From positions 1 to 11,787 of the forward strand of contig JANLSE010000070.1 in NCBI GenBank assembly GCA_031362265.1: DNA of 11,787 bases, in the 5' to 3' direction. Shown here one piece after another: positions 5,563-11,787 of this stretch (position 1 is its first letter; every line of letters starts with the position of its first letter). A program made the position numbers and the translations under genes. This DNA is from JANLSE01 sp031362265. GTDB taxonomy: Bacteria; Chloroflexota; Chloroflexia; Chloroflexales; Roseiflexaceae. Under the pieces are notes generated by a model, which had not been told where the DNA came from, searched no databases, and worked only from the letters and a program-made list of their open reading frames with translations.

Positions 5563-5907
5563 TTAATGTGCAATCAGCCGATCGTCCTTGTGTTTCTCGC
5601 CCTCTTCCAGCAGCATGATTGGGATACCATCCTCAACTGGGTAACGATACCCATTGCGGCGGTTAATCAGCCATTCCTTGCCCTGTCCATCGGTTAGCAA
5701 CTCAATCGGGCCTTTGTCGCCTGGATCGGCAAGAATTGCAAGTAATTCAGGGCTAATGCTATGCTTCGCATTACCTGCTGGGGTAGCGCCATTTGATGAA
5801 CCGAGATCAAACACACTATCCTCTCGATATTGCCGCACCGCACGGAAAATCACAATACAAATGCCAACCAGCGCTGCTATGCCGATTAGCCGAATCAAGG
5901 TACGCAT
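5563..5907 (-). CDS. Membrane-anchored Trm112-like protein lacking zinc cysteines
   Basis: This is a 114-residue protein in two parts. Residues 5-24 form a hydrophobic N-terminal helix followed by RQYRED, a likely membrane anchor with the C-terminal part in the cytoplasm. Residues 52-102 match the Trm112/UPF0434 (YcaR-like) fold: SPELLAILADP, KGPIELL, then NGYRYPVEDGIPIMLLEE. Canonical members carry CPxC and CxxC zinc ligands; here these are D61, D64, N82 and N85, so no zinc site remains. Bacterial Trm112-like proteins are small and of unclear role, while archaeal and eukaryotic Trm112 activates methyltransferases. The start is well supported by AAGGAGG (5914-5920) 6 bp before ATG 5907. It lies 71 bp downstream of trpF on the same strand, which may be cotranscription without a functional link. 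Confidence 0.8.
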   Translation of the reverse strand: MRTLIRLIGIAALVGICIVIFRAVRQYREDSVFDLGSSNGATPAGNAKHSISPELLAILADPGDKGPIELLTDGQGKEWLINRRNGYRYPVEDGIPIMLLEEGEKHKDDRLIAH

Positions 5908-5913
5908 GGAATT

Positions 5914-5920
5914 CCTCCTT
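5914..5920 (-). promoter_or_regulatory. Strong ribosome binding site of the Trm112-like gene
   Basis: AAGGAGG on the minus strand lies 6 bp before ATG 5907. It is the best Shine-Dalgarno sequence tied to a gene in the window and fixes the start ahead of the membrane segment. Confidence 0.85.
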
Positions 5921-5978
5921 CTTAATGACGTGTTGCTTGTTTCCCTACAGCCCCATATTTCGCTGCTGCATGAACCTG

Positions 5979-6632
5979 CTATCGATTATTGGTTACCAAA
6001 TGGCTATATGTATGTGCTGCGGTAATGAACGCCTGTATCTTAGCCACATCTTTTACACCAACAGTCTCAACTCCACTACTCACATCGACACCCCACGGCT
6101 GAACGGTGCGTATCGCCGACACAACATTCTCTGGGTTCAAGCCGCCCGCCAACATAATTGGCAACTGCTGTGCCAGTTCCGCTGCGCGCGCCCAATCCGT
6201 CACTTCACCGGTTCCTCCATAACTACCAACAACATGGGCATCGATAAGCAAGCGCACTCGATCATCACTCTGTGCCCGATTAAGCCAATCCTGTTCCTCG
6301 AAAGCACCATGTAACCGCACACTCTTCAGAATTGGCACTAACGGTAGCTCTTCCAGAATATGCACAGGCTCATCGCCACTCAGTTGAACATAGTCCAGGC
6401 CACATTGTGTAATGGCTGCATAGATCTGTGCTGCCGTAGCATTCACAAATAAACCAACCAATTTTGGCCTACGCTTTACGGTATTCAAGGCCGCACGAAT
6501 CTCTGCCGCCTGTTCTAAGCTAATCTGCCGTCGTGAGGGTGCAAACACCACTCCAACCAGATCCGCCTTAGCTGCAGCGGCTGCCAATGCATGCTCGCTT
6601 GTTTTGATACCACAGATTTTAATAATCGTCAC
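5979..6632 (-). CDS. trpF: Phosphoribosylanthranilate isomerase
   Basis: TrpF converts N-(5-phosphoribosyl)anthranilate to 1-(2-carboxyphenylamino)-1-deoxyribulose 5-phosphate in tryptophan synthesis; it is a cytosolic TIM-barrel enzyme. The signature elements are in order: the catalytic cysteine in IKICGIK (C7), FAPSRRQI, VGLFVN, YVQLSGDE, the general acid in LIDAHVVGSYGGTG (D131), LAGGLNPENV for the phosphate site, and GVDVSSGVE. The chosen GTG start gives 217 residues, close to the usual 200-220. It lies 5 bp after AGGTGG (6638-6643) and directly before the first conserved strand. An upstream ATG at 6671 would add 13 unconserved residues. No other trp gene is in the window, so trpF is detached from a trp operon. 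The last roughly 15 residues beyond the barrel are variable. Confidence 0.95.
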   Translation of the reverse strand: MTIIKICGIKTSEHALAAAAAKADLVGVVFAPSRRQISLEQAAEIRAALNTVKRRPKLVGLFVNATAAQIYAAITQCGLDYVQLSGDEPVHILEELPLVPILKSVRLHGAFEEQDWLNRAQSDDRVRLLIDAHVVGSYGGTGEVTDWARAAELAQQLPIMLAGGLNPENVVSAIRTVQPWGVDVSSGVETVGVKDVAKIQAFITAAHTYSHLVTNNR

Positions 6633-6637
6633 AAATG

Positions 6638-6643
6638 CCACCT
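6638..6643 (-). promoter_or_regulatory. Ribosome binding site selecting a GTG start for trpF
   Basis: AGGTGG on the minus strand is 5 bp before GTG 6632. It favours this start over ATG 6671, which has no comparable site. Confidence 0.6.
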
Positions 6644-6692
6644 GAATACGGAGTAGGCGCCGTTGAAACATGTGAGCGCATCAGTTCGTTAT

Positions 6693-6711
6693 GTGGGCGC
6701 TCTTGCCCCAC
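6693..6711 (-). terminator. Weak terminator-like hairpin after the NYN-LOTUS gene
   Basis: On the minus strand GTGGGGC pairs with GC(G)CCCAC around the loop AAGA, giving 7 bp with one bulged G, 9 bp past the stop codon. No T-tract follows, so termination would be inefficient or factor-dependent and read-through into trpF is possible. Confidence 0.35.
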
Positions 6712-6719
6712 GTCTAGCG

Positions 6720-8663
6720 CTATTCTTCTGTCTTCTTCTTCCGCCGTGGTCGCTTTGCTACCGGTTCAGGCTCCACAATAGGCTCCGGCTCCACAACAGG
6801 CTCCGGCTCGGGTGGCGTTACCTCAACGACCGCCGCCACAACCGGCTCCTTCTTCTTACGCGAAGAGCGTTGGCGTGCAGGCTTTGGTTCCTTCACCGCT
6901 ACTGGTAGAATTTCCTCACTGGCTGGTGCCTCGGCCACCAGCATAGCCGCCACAGTAGTTTCCAGCTCTGCACCTTGCTCGATCGGAGCAACCAACTCAA
7001 CGGGCTCAACAACTGCGAGGCGATACGCAATTCGATTGCCCTTACCACTCCGCACTAATTTGGCCGTATTGATTGCCTGTTTGATAAACGTTCGCAACTC
7101 CTCATTTGTACGAGTGATCCCAGCCTTATTACGTGCGCCACGTAGAAGATCATGGATCTGGACAAAGGTCAATGCTTTTTCGCTACGGCCAAGTAATTCC
7201 GTAAGCAAAGCCCATTCTTCATCCGTGAACGGCACTGGTGCAGATAGCGCTCCCTCAGCGTCTTGGTCTTCCAGCGTTTCGACCGAATCCGTGGTTGCAA
7301 ATGGCGCTGCATCCATCACTGGTGCAGTATATTCAAGTGTTTCATCGGATGCAGGCGCTTCGCCAATCAGTGGGTCGGTCAGCTCAATCTCAAGCGGCTG
7401 CTCAGCACCCGAACGCACATCATCGGCATCCAGTTGGCTCAGCAATTCCTCAAAGCGTGCATCATCGACACCATCATTACCACTTGCAGCATCGGCAGCA
7501 TCAGCAAATGCCAACTCCAGATCATCAGTCTCTTCACCCAATTCGAGTAGCTCACCATTCTGCACTTCGCTACCCGTTTGGCCACGCCCACGCGATCGGC
7601 GGCGGCGGCGATTAGGCTTTGCTGCCTGGCGCTCGCTGCGCTCCTCCACAATTGGAGCAGGGTGTGTGGGGGCTGGGTCTTCTTTTAGATCCATTGCAAA
7701 ACGCGAAAGCTTGTATGGATCTTCGCCTGGCAAGAACACTTCATTCACAGCGCCATTTGTGAAGACCTGCACCTTACCACGGCGCTCAGCCTCCATCACA
7801 AAGTCCTTGAACTTCGCAAATGGTTTCCCAGCAGCATCGCGATGCTTATCTTCGCGGAACTCACCATTGGTCAGTTCCTTCATCAGCAGTTTAAGTGAGC
7901 CAAACGAACACACAAAATCACGCTCGCGTGCGACATGCACCGCGCGCACCAGTGTATCAAAAATATCTGGCTCAGCAACTGGCTCACGTGGTGCCTCACG
8001 TGGCGCCTCACGTGGCTCACGGGTTGTGCGTACCTCGCGTGGCTCGCGTGGTGCCTCACGTGGCTCACGAGACGCTGTCTCAGGGGCTTCATAATCGTAC
8101 TCGCGGCCCTTTTCGGGCATACGTGCGCGTGGTTGATCCGGCTGCAGCTCAAGTGGCCGCTTGCCCATCAAGGACTCATAGAAGACAAATTCATCGGCGC
8201 TCTGTGCTAAATGTGAGGATGCAGCACCACCAATCCCAATAATGATCACTTCTTTCCCTTGCTGGCGAATACTATTCACCAGTGGGATAAAGTCGCGATC
8301 CCCTGTGCAGAGCACAAATTTCGCAATATTAGGGTTGGTAAAGAGGGTCTTCATTGCGTCGATACATAGATTCATATCAACGCTGTTCTTGATCGCCCGG
8401 CCAGTGCGGCCCATATCGCGATCATAATAGTAGGTGGGAACATACATAGGCTCCACACCATTGGCGTAGAGCGCACTCGTAACCCGTGGGTAACGGTACC
8501 AATCGGCATAAGCGCGGGCAATTACGACGCGGCCAAGATCTTCGCAGCGATCCATGATAATCTCGAAATTGGGATTCGCATCGAGTTTATCGCGGACACT
8601 TACATAGATATTCTCGAAATCAATAAAGACGGCGACGTCGGGGCGGCGGGTGTCATTCGACAT
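6720..8663 (-). CDS. NYN (PIN-like) nuclease domain protein with LOTUS/OST-HTH domain
   Basis: A 647-residue, probably cytosolic, RNA-metabolism protein. Residues 8-165 are a NYN/LabA-like PIN-fold domain with the expected acidic set: D15 in FIDFEN, D96 in NSVDMNLCIDAM, and D122/D124 in CTGDRDFIPLV. Such domains are metal-dependent ribonucleases or their relatives. Residues 198-228 are a linker of repeated PRE/APRE units. Residues 233-313 resemble a LOTUS (OST-HTH) winged helix (FDTLVRAVHVA, then FREDKHR, then GKVQVF), a fold that binds RNA in other proteins. An arginine patch (350-361), a long acidic stretch, a second winged-helix-like segment (478-548) and a Pro/Glu/Lys-rich tail ending in a basic cluster follow. 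It is likely an RNA-binding nuclease; its target is unknown. The start at ATG 8663 has only a weak, distant ribosome site. trpF lies 87 bp downstream on the same strand. Confidence 0.88.
   Translation of the reverse strand: MSNDTRRPDVAVFIDFENIYVSVRDKLDANPNFEIIMDRCEDLGRVVIARAYADWYRYPRVTSALYANGVEPMYVPTYYYDRDMGRTGRAIKNSVDMNLCIDAMKTLFTNPNIAKFVLCTGDRDFIPLVNSIRQQGKEVIIIGIGGAASSHLAQSADEFVFYESLMGKRPLELQPDQPRARMPEKGREYDYEAPETASREPREAPREPREVRTTREPREAPREAPREPVAEPDIFDTLVRAVHVARERDFVCSFGSLKLLMKELTNGEFREDKHRDAAGKPFAKFKDFVMEAERRGKVQVFTNGAVNEVFLPGEDPYKLSRFAMDLKEDPAPTHPAPIVEERSERQAAKPNRRRRRSRGRGQTGSEVQNGELLELGEETDDLELAFADAADAASGNDGVDDARFEELLSQLDADDVRSGAEQPLEIELTDPLIGEAPASDETLEYTAPVMDAAPFATTDSVETLEDQDAEGALSAPVPFTDEEWALLTELLGRSEKALTFVQIHDLLRGARNKAGITRTNEELRTFIKQAINTAKLVRSGKGNRIAYRLAVVEPVELVAPIEQGAELETTVAAMLVAEAPASEEILPVAVKEPKPARQRSSRKKKEPVVAAVVEVTPPEPEPVVEPEPIVEPEPVAKRPRRKKKTEE
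7980..8072. repeat. Degenerate in-frame repeat encoding PRE/APRE linker
   Basis: The stretch codes for residues 198-228 of the NYN-LOTUS protein. The DNA repeats a GGCTCACGTGG / TGCCTCACGTGG motif, giving REPREAP-like heptads. The in-frame repeats could expand or contract without breaking the gene. Confidence 0.8.
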
Positions 8664-8862
8664 TTCTAGTGTGACTCACTTCTGATGGGGGTAGCAGAAG
8701 CATGCGGTGAGTCGAGCCATAAGAACATGTGTCGTTATAAGGGCTGGATATAGGAGGATGCATGCAGCGAAAATTGCGGGTGTATACCACAACCGCACAC
8801 GATTGATCGCTAACCATCCAAACGAGACACACATTCCTACTGACGATGCCAGATCGTGCTCG

Positions 8863-8889
8863 GACTTCCGACCTCCGGTCGCCGAAGTC
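8863..8889. repeat. Long hairpin with REP-like sequence
   Basis: GACTTCCGACC (8863-8873) pairs with GGTCG and GAAGTC (8877-8889) across a 3-nt TCC loop, giving 11 bp with a 2-nt bulge. There is no T-tract. It may be a dispersed repeat or part of a structured leader. Confidence 0.65.
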
Positions 8890-9098
8890 ATTTGAGCTGA
8901 TCACAGCAGCGAAGGTGTTACGGGAGCCGTACACAGCAGCCCGAGAGGGAAAACCCAATTCGGGTACCTGGCAATCGCGCATCCGTATACCTGAGTCGTT
9001 CACAGAAGCATTCCGTTACCGTAACGAAAACATACGGTCATCGGTCGAGGTAAGCAGCACCAAATCAATTCATCGCTCGCTCACCAGTTTACCTGCAT

Positions 9099-9128
9099 AC
9101 TATAGCATACGAACGGGTAATCCTGCAA
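9099..9128 (-). promoter_or_regulatory. Candidate promoter of the NYN-LOTUS gene
   Basis: On the minus strand TTGCAG (9123-9128) and TATAGT (9099-9104) are 18 bp apart. Transcription would start near 9092, about 430 nt before the start codon. The GCATAC motif is directly repeated around the -10. Support is from sequence match only. Confidence 0.35.
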
Positions 9129-9223
9129 CAGCACAAACAGCCAAATAGATATCGATAGACGCGCTACAAACGCTCGCGCACACTATCGCTCTACGTTTGT
9201 ATCCCTACGCACCTAAACTTGGG

Positions 9224-10666
9224 TCAACGTGCCGCCTTGTAGATCGCCAGTGCGCGCACACGTTGTTCCGCGTGATCCACAATCGGGGCAGGGTAGTCGC
9301 GTCCGATCAGCACACCATAGCGCTCTTGCTCAGCAAATGATAACATCCATGGGGTATGAATAGACCGATCTGGCACCCCAGCTAATTCAGGGATATAACG
9401 CCGCACATACACGCCGTGTGGGTCGAATTTCTGGCCTTGGCTGGTTGGGTTAAAGATACGAAAGTATGGTTGTGCATCCGTCCCAGTACCTGCCGACCAT
9501 TGCCAGCCGCCGTTATTTGCCGCATGATCGCCATCTACCAAGTGTTGCATGAAGAAACGCGCGCCCCAACGCCAGTCAATCAACAGATCCTTTGTGAGAA
9601 ATGATGCCACAATCATGCGTGCCCGATTATGCATCCATGCTTCGCTCACCAACTGGCGCATGGCCGCATCTACCACCGGATAGCCAGTTTGCCCTGCGCA
9701 CCAAGCCGCAAACAGCTGGGGATCATTCTCCCATGCTATGCGATCATACTGTGATCGAAACGCGCCGCGTACCACATATGGAAAGCTAGCCAGAATCTGA
9801 TAATAGAAATCGCGCCACGCCAATTCTGTAATCCACTGCTCTATGCCTGCATGCTGTGTGGCATCCTGTGCCCTCGCCAACACTTCTAATGCGGCCCGCA
9901 GTGCCGCTCTTGGCGCAACGCACCCCATACGCAAATAGGGTGAAAGTCGCGATGTACCCGCCGCTGCCATGACATCACGACCTGCTGCATAGGCGGTAAT
10001 ACCAGTATCTGGCTGATGCCGGGTGAATGACTGTAGCAGCGCCAGACCATTACGCTCACCGCCCTGTGGAATCTGTTGGCGTAGTGTGAATCCTAGTTCC
10101 TCGATACGCGGAATATCCTCGGCGTGAATCGCATCTGGCGGCGCAACCAGCGCTGGCAATGGTATCTGTTCCAGAATATATGGTATTTGTTGTTCAACCT
10201 GAGCGCGCCAGTTACGCCGGTACGGGGTAAATACCGTATACGGGCGGCCTTCAGCGGTAAGCACCCTTCCAGGCGCTACAATCACCGCATCATGATGCTC
10301 ATAGGCCGCAATACCAGCAGCAGCTAGCGCTTCGCGCGCTTGGGTATCGCGCCGCATGGCAAATGGCGTATAGTCGCAGTTCCATGTCACGCCAGTTACT
10401 TGCGCTTCGCGCGCCACATCCAACAGTATGCGTACCGATGGGCCGGTACGAACGATCAAGCGGCTCCCACGCACCCGTAACTCCGCGGCGAGGGCGCGCA
10501 ACGATTCCAACAAAAAAGCGACCCGCGCAGCACTCGTGTTTGCTGCCGCCAAGATCGCTGGGTCAAGAATAAAGAGCGGCACGACCTGGCCGACGCTCCG
10601 CTGCGCAGCATCTAATAAGCCAGGGTTATCGCTCAGGCGCAAATCGCGGCGGAACCAGTGGAGCAT
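9224..10666 (-). CDS. phrB: Deoxyribodipyrimidine photolyase (class I, cryptochrome/photolyase family)
   Basis: This is a 480-residue, light-driven, FAD-dependent repair enzyme that splits cyclobutane pyrimidine dimers. The N-terminal antenna domain begins MLHWFRRDLRLSDNPGL. The FAD domain holds TSRLSPYLRMG (238-248), ELAWRDFYYQ (281-290) with the dimer-contacting tryptophan W284, TGYPVVDAAMRQL (327-339), W365 in LLIDWRWG, and NNGGWQW (384-390). W312, W365 and W388 align by motif with the E. coli electron-transfer triad W306/W359/W382, and N384 with N378, so the protein should be active. The antenna cofactor cannot be told. Start: ATG 10666 gives the length usual for the family. Open frame continues upstream to 10891, but those 75 residues are unconserved and overlap the TPR gene. 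The ribosome site is weak. A 109-bp gap separates it from the TPR gene upstream. Confidence 0.96.
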   Translation of the reverse strand: MLHWFRRDLRLSDNPGLLDAAQRSVGQVVPLFILDPAILAAANTSAARVAFLLESLRALAAELRVRGSRLIVRTGPSVRILLDVAREAQVTGVTWNCDYTPFAMRRDTQAREALAAAGIAAYEHHDAVIVAPGRVLTAEGRPYTVFTPYRRNWRAQVEQQIPYILEQIPLPALVAPPDAIHAEDIPRIEELGFTLRQQIPQGGERNGLALLQSFTRHQPDTGITAYAAGRDVMAAAGTSRLSPYLRMGCVAPRAALRAALEVLARAQDATQHAGIEQWITELAWRDFYYQILASFPYVVRGAFRSQYDRIAWENDPQLFAAWCAGQTGYPVVDAAMRQLVSEAWMHNRARMIVASFLTKDLLIDWRWGARFFMQHLVDGDHAANNGGWQWSAGTGTDAQPYFRIFNPTSQGQKFDPHGVYVRRYIPELAGVPDRSIHTPWMLSFAEQERYGVLIGRDYPAPIVDHAEQRVRALAIYKAAR

Positions 10667-10775
10667 GCGAGCCGAATCCCAGGCCGAAGTATTCTTTGTA
10701 TTTGTACCCCGGCGTAGTGTTGGAACAGGGAGATCTGATGGCTGGAAAATACTAGAAGAAGTGATGCTGATACGT

Positions 10776-11787
10776 CTAGCCAGCCATATTGAGTCGTTCA
10801 TGGCAGGCTGCAATGCCAGCTGCACTCTCGGGAGATGGATCAAGCTCATGCGATTTAACGAGTGCATCGCGGGCTTCGGGGTAGCGCCCAAGCATATAGA
10901 GTGTTTTGCCTTTGTTGAGCCAATAGACAGCCTTGACGGTCGAAACCATTGCGGCTAGGTCAATCGCGCGCTCAAAACACACAAGCGCTGGCTCGAGGCG
11001 CCCCAACTCCATCAGCAGCGCGCCCTTATTGTTCCATACGCCAGCACTCTCCGGTTCCAGATCCAGCGTGCGGTCGTAGCTACTAATTGCCTCATTAAAG
11101 CGCCCAAGATCCGTGAGTGCCATTGCACGCCATAACCAGGCTGAGTGGTTGCGCTCATTCGCCTGTAACGAACGATCAAGTAGCTCAAGTGCTGGCTGGG
11201 GTTGCCCTTGGCGCAGCAACATCTGTGCTTGCTCGCTCAGTCGCCGACTTTCATGCTCAATTGCAATACTGCCGCCAATTGTATCAGTGCCATCGAGGGT
11301 GCGCTCAAGCTCCTCACGCAGGCTGGCCTCGGTTGCCTGAAGCCAATCGGCATCACTCGACATCGTTGGCACAATTCCAAGCTGCCGGATGCGCTCGCAC
11401 AATAACAGTGCTACCTGGATGGCCTCATAATGAGCCAGAATCCGCGCAGAATCAGCCGCCCAGAATGTAAATGCCAACATTGCACGGCGCGCAATTGGCA
11501 GTAACTCAGAAGCAACCTCACCTGCTCGTGTATAGGCCGCTATTGTCTTCGCCGCATATGTCTGGCTTAGCGTTGTGCCTTGTGGCGTCAGCCGCGCACA
11601 CAAATCACCCAGCACAAAATATTCATCGGCCGATGGATTCGGGCGGCTACGTGCCGTTCGCCCAAGTGCGCGAACCTGTGGGTCGGCATCATTCGCAAAT
11701 GGATCAAAGGCACCACTCAAATCGCGGTATGCCGTTAATAATTGCGACCACAAACCGCGCGGCTCTTCTGCGCGTTCAACAACCTGT
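10776..11787 (-). CDS. TPR-repeat protein, 5' end outside the window
   Basis: The reading frame is open to the window edge, so the N-terminus is missing; about 336 residues are visible. The first roughly 170 are helical with no recognised domain (for example DEYFVLGDLCARLTPQGT). The C-terminal part, from EHESRRLSEQAQ on, contains about four TPRs with the typical spacing: ALELLDRSLQANERNHSAWL, AISSYDRTLDLEPESAGVWN, ALVCFERAIDL, and GKTLYMLGRYPEARDAL. The protein ends at CHERLNMAG. TPRs form protein-binding superhelices; no enzyme domain is visible in this part. A TTG at 11753 could serve as a start, but continuous coding upstream makes a start beyond the edge more likely. A kinase or other domain could lie there. 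It is unrelated in sequence to the small TPR protein at 2234. Confidence 0.85.
   Translation of the reverse strand, partial: QVVERAEEPRGLWSQLLTAYRDLSGAFDPFANDADPQVRALGRTARSRPNPSADEYFVLGDLCARLTPQGTTLSQTYAAKTIAAYTRAGEVASELLPIARRAMLAFTFWAADSARILAHYEAIQVALLLCERIRQLGIVPTMSSDADWLQATEASLREELERTLDGTDTIGGSIAIEHESRRLSEQAQMLLRQGQPQPALELLDRSLQANERNHSAWLWRAMALTDLGRFNEAISSYDRTLDLEPESAGVWNNKGALLMELGRLEPALVCFERAIDLAAMVSTVKAVYWLNKGKTLYMLGRYPEARDALVKSHELDPSPESAAGIAACHERLNMAG

Larger units (their letters stand above)
8664..9223. other. 560-bp intergenic region with several hairpins
   Basis: No convincing gene is present on either strand; open frames here have no recognisable motif. The region contains three clear hairpins: GACTTCCGACC/GGTCG(CC)GAAGTC (8863-8889), CCCGA/TCGGG with an inner GGG-AAAA-CCC (8940-8964), and CGTTA/TAACG (9014-9026). 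The first resembles the ACCTCCGGTCG-type repeats common between genes in Chloroflexia. A candidate minus-strand promoter at 9099-9128 would make most of the region a roughly 430-nt leader of the NYN-LOTUS mRNA. No known riboswitch, tRNA or SRP/RNase P RNA signature was recognised. Confidence 0.5.

Noticed and set aside
7036..8094. 352-codon plus-strand open frame opposite the NYN-LOTUS gene
   Set aside because: The product is a serine- and arginine-rich low-complexity sequence, which is the complement of the acidic and PRE-repeat stretches. The minus-strand gene explains the DNA.
8752..8806. AGGAGG followed by a 14-codon plus-strand mini-frame (ATG 8762)
   Set aside because: The Shine-Dalgarno match is perfect but only 4 bp from the ATG, no promoter is evident, and no conserved peptide pattern can be judged. 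It is likely chance.
8653..9003. 116-codon minus-strand frame overlapping the NYN-LOTUS start
   Set aside because: It overlaps the gene start out of frame, crosses two hairpins, and has no convincing start signal or motif.
8863..9062. Known structural RNA (SRP RNA, RNase P, tmRNA) in the gap
   Set aside because: None of the characteristic conserved cores of these RNAs was found on either strand.
8846..9148. 100-codon plus-strand frame in the 560-bp gap
   Set aside because: It runs through a REP-like hairpin, has no ribosome site and no family signature; the start of its translation is what such repeats usually yield.
10667..10891. 75-residue N-terminal extension of the photolyase
   Set aside because: It overlaps the upstream TPR gene, is not photolyase-like, and the conserved antenna start MLHWFRRDLR coincides with ATG 10666.

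Overview
The window reads as ordinary chromosomal DNA of a bacterium, most plausibly a filamentous member of the Chloroflexota (Chloroflexia; Herpetosiphon/Roseiflexus/Kouleothrix-like). This is inferred from gene content and style: an orphan trpF, a NYN-plus-LOTUS protein with long Pro/Glu/Arg linkers, a PAS-STAS stressosome-type protein, TPR proteins, moderate GC, and gaps filled with short-period tandem repeats and REP-like palindromes. No taxonomic marker is present, so the assignment is tentative.

Layout. Positions 1-780 (minus strand) hold a DUF1643 protein and, upstream of it, tRNA-Thr(CGT) with a near-consensus promoter. Positions about 820-2170 (plus) hold an IS200/IS605-type TnpB element without tnpA. 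Its nuclease is intact, its promoter appears to give a leaderless mRNA, and a chain of stem-loops across the tnpB stop codon looks like an omega-RNA scaffold. The chain ends in a right-end hairpin with a bulged T. Positions 2234-4239 (plus) hold a small TPR protein, about 300 bp of 8-bp-period tandem repeats and a REP-like palindrome, then an MFS transporter that probably starts at TTG. The MFS gene meets the next gene tail to tail with a 4-bp overlap.

From 4236 to the end every gene is on the minus strand. In transcription order (right to left) they are: a 5'-truncated TPR protein, a class I photolyase, a roughly 560-bp gap with hairpins and a candidate promoter, the 647-residue NYN-LOTUS protein, trpF, a membrane-anchored Trm112-like protein that has lost all four zinc cysteines, a palindrome-rich gap, a 96-residue hypothetical protein and a PAS-STAS regulator. 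The last two are 23 bp apart and probably form an operon. The spacing elsewhere (71-560 bp) does not argue for one long operon.

Functionally this is a mixed neighbourhood: DNA photorepair, one step of tryptophan synthesis, RNA metabolism, stress signalling and transport. I see no coherent new multi-gene system. The most unusual items are the TnpB/omega-RNA unit, the cysteine-less Trm112-like membrane protein, the NYN-LOTUS protein with its possibly structured leader, and the octamer-period repeat block.
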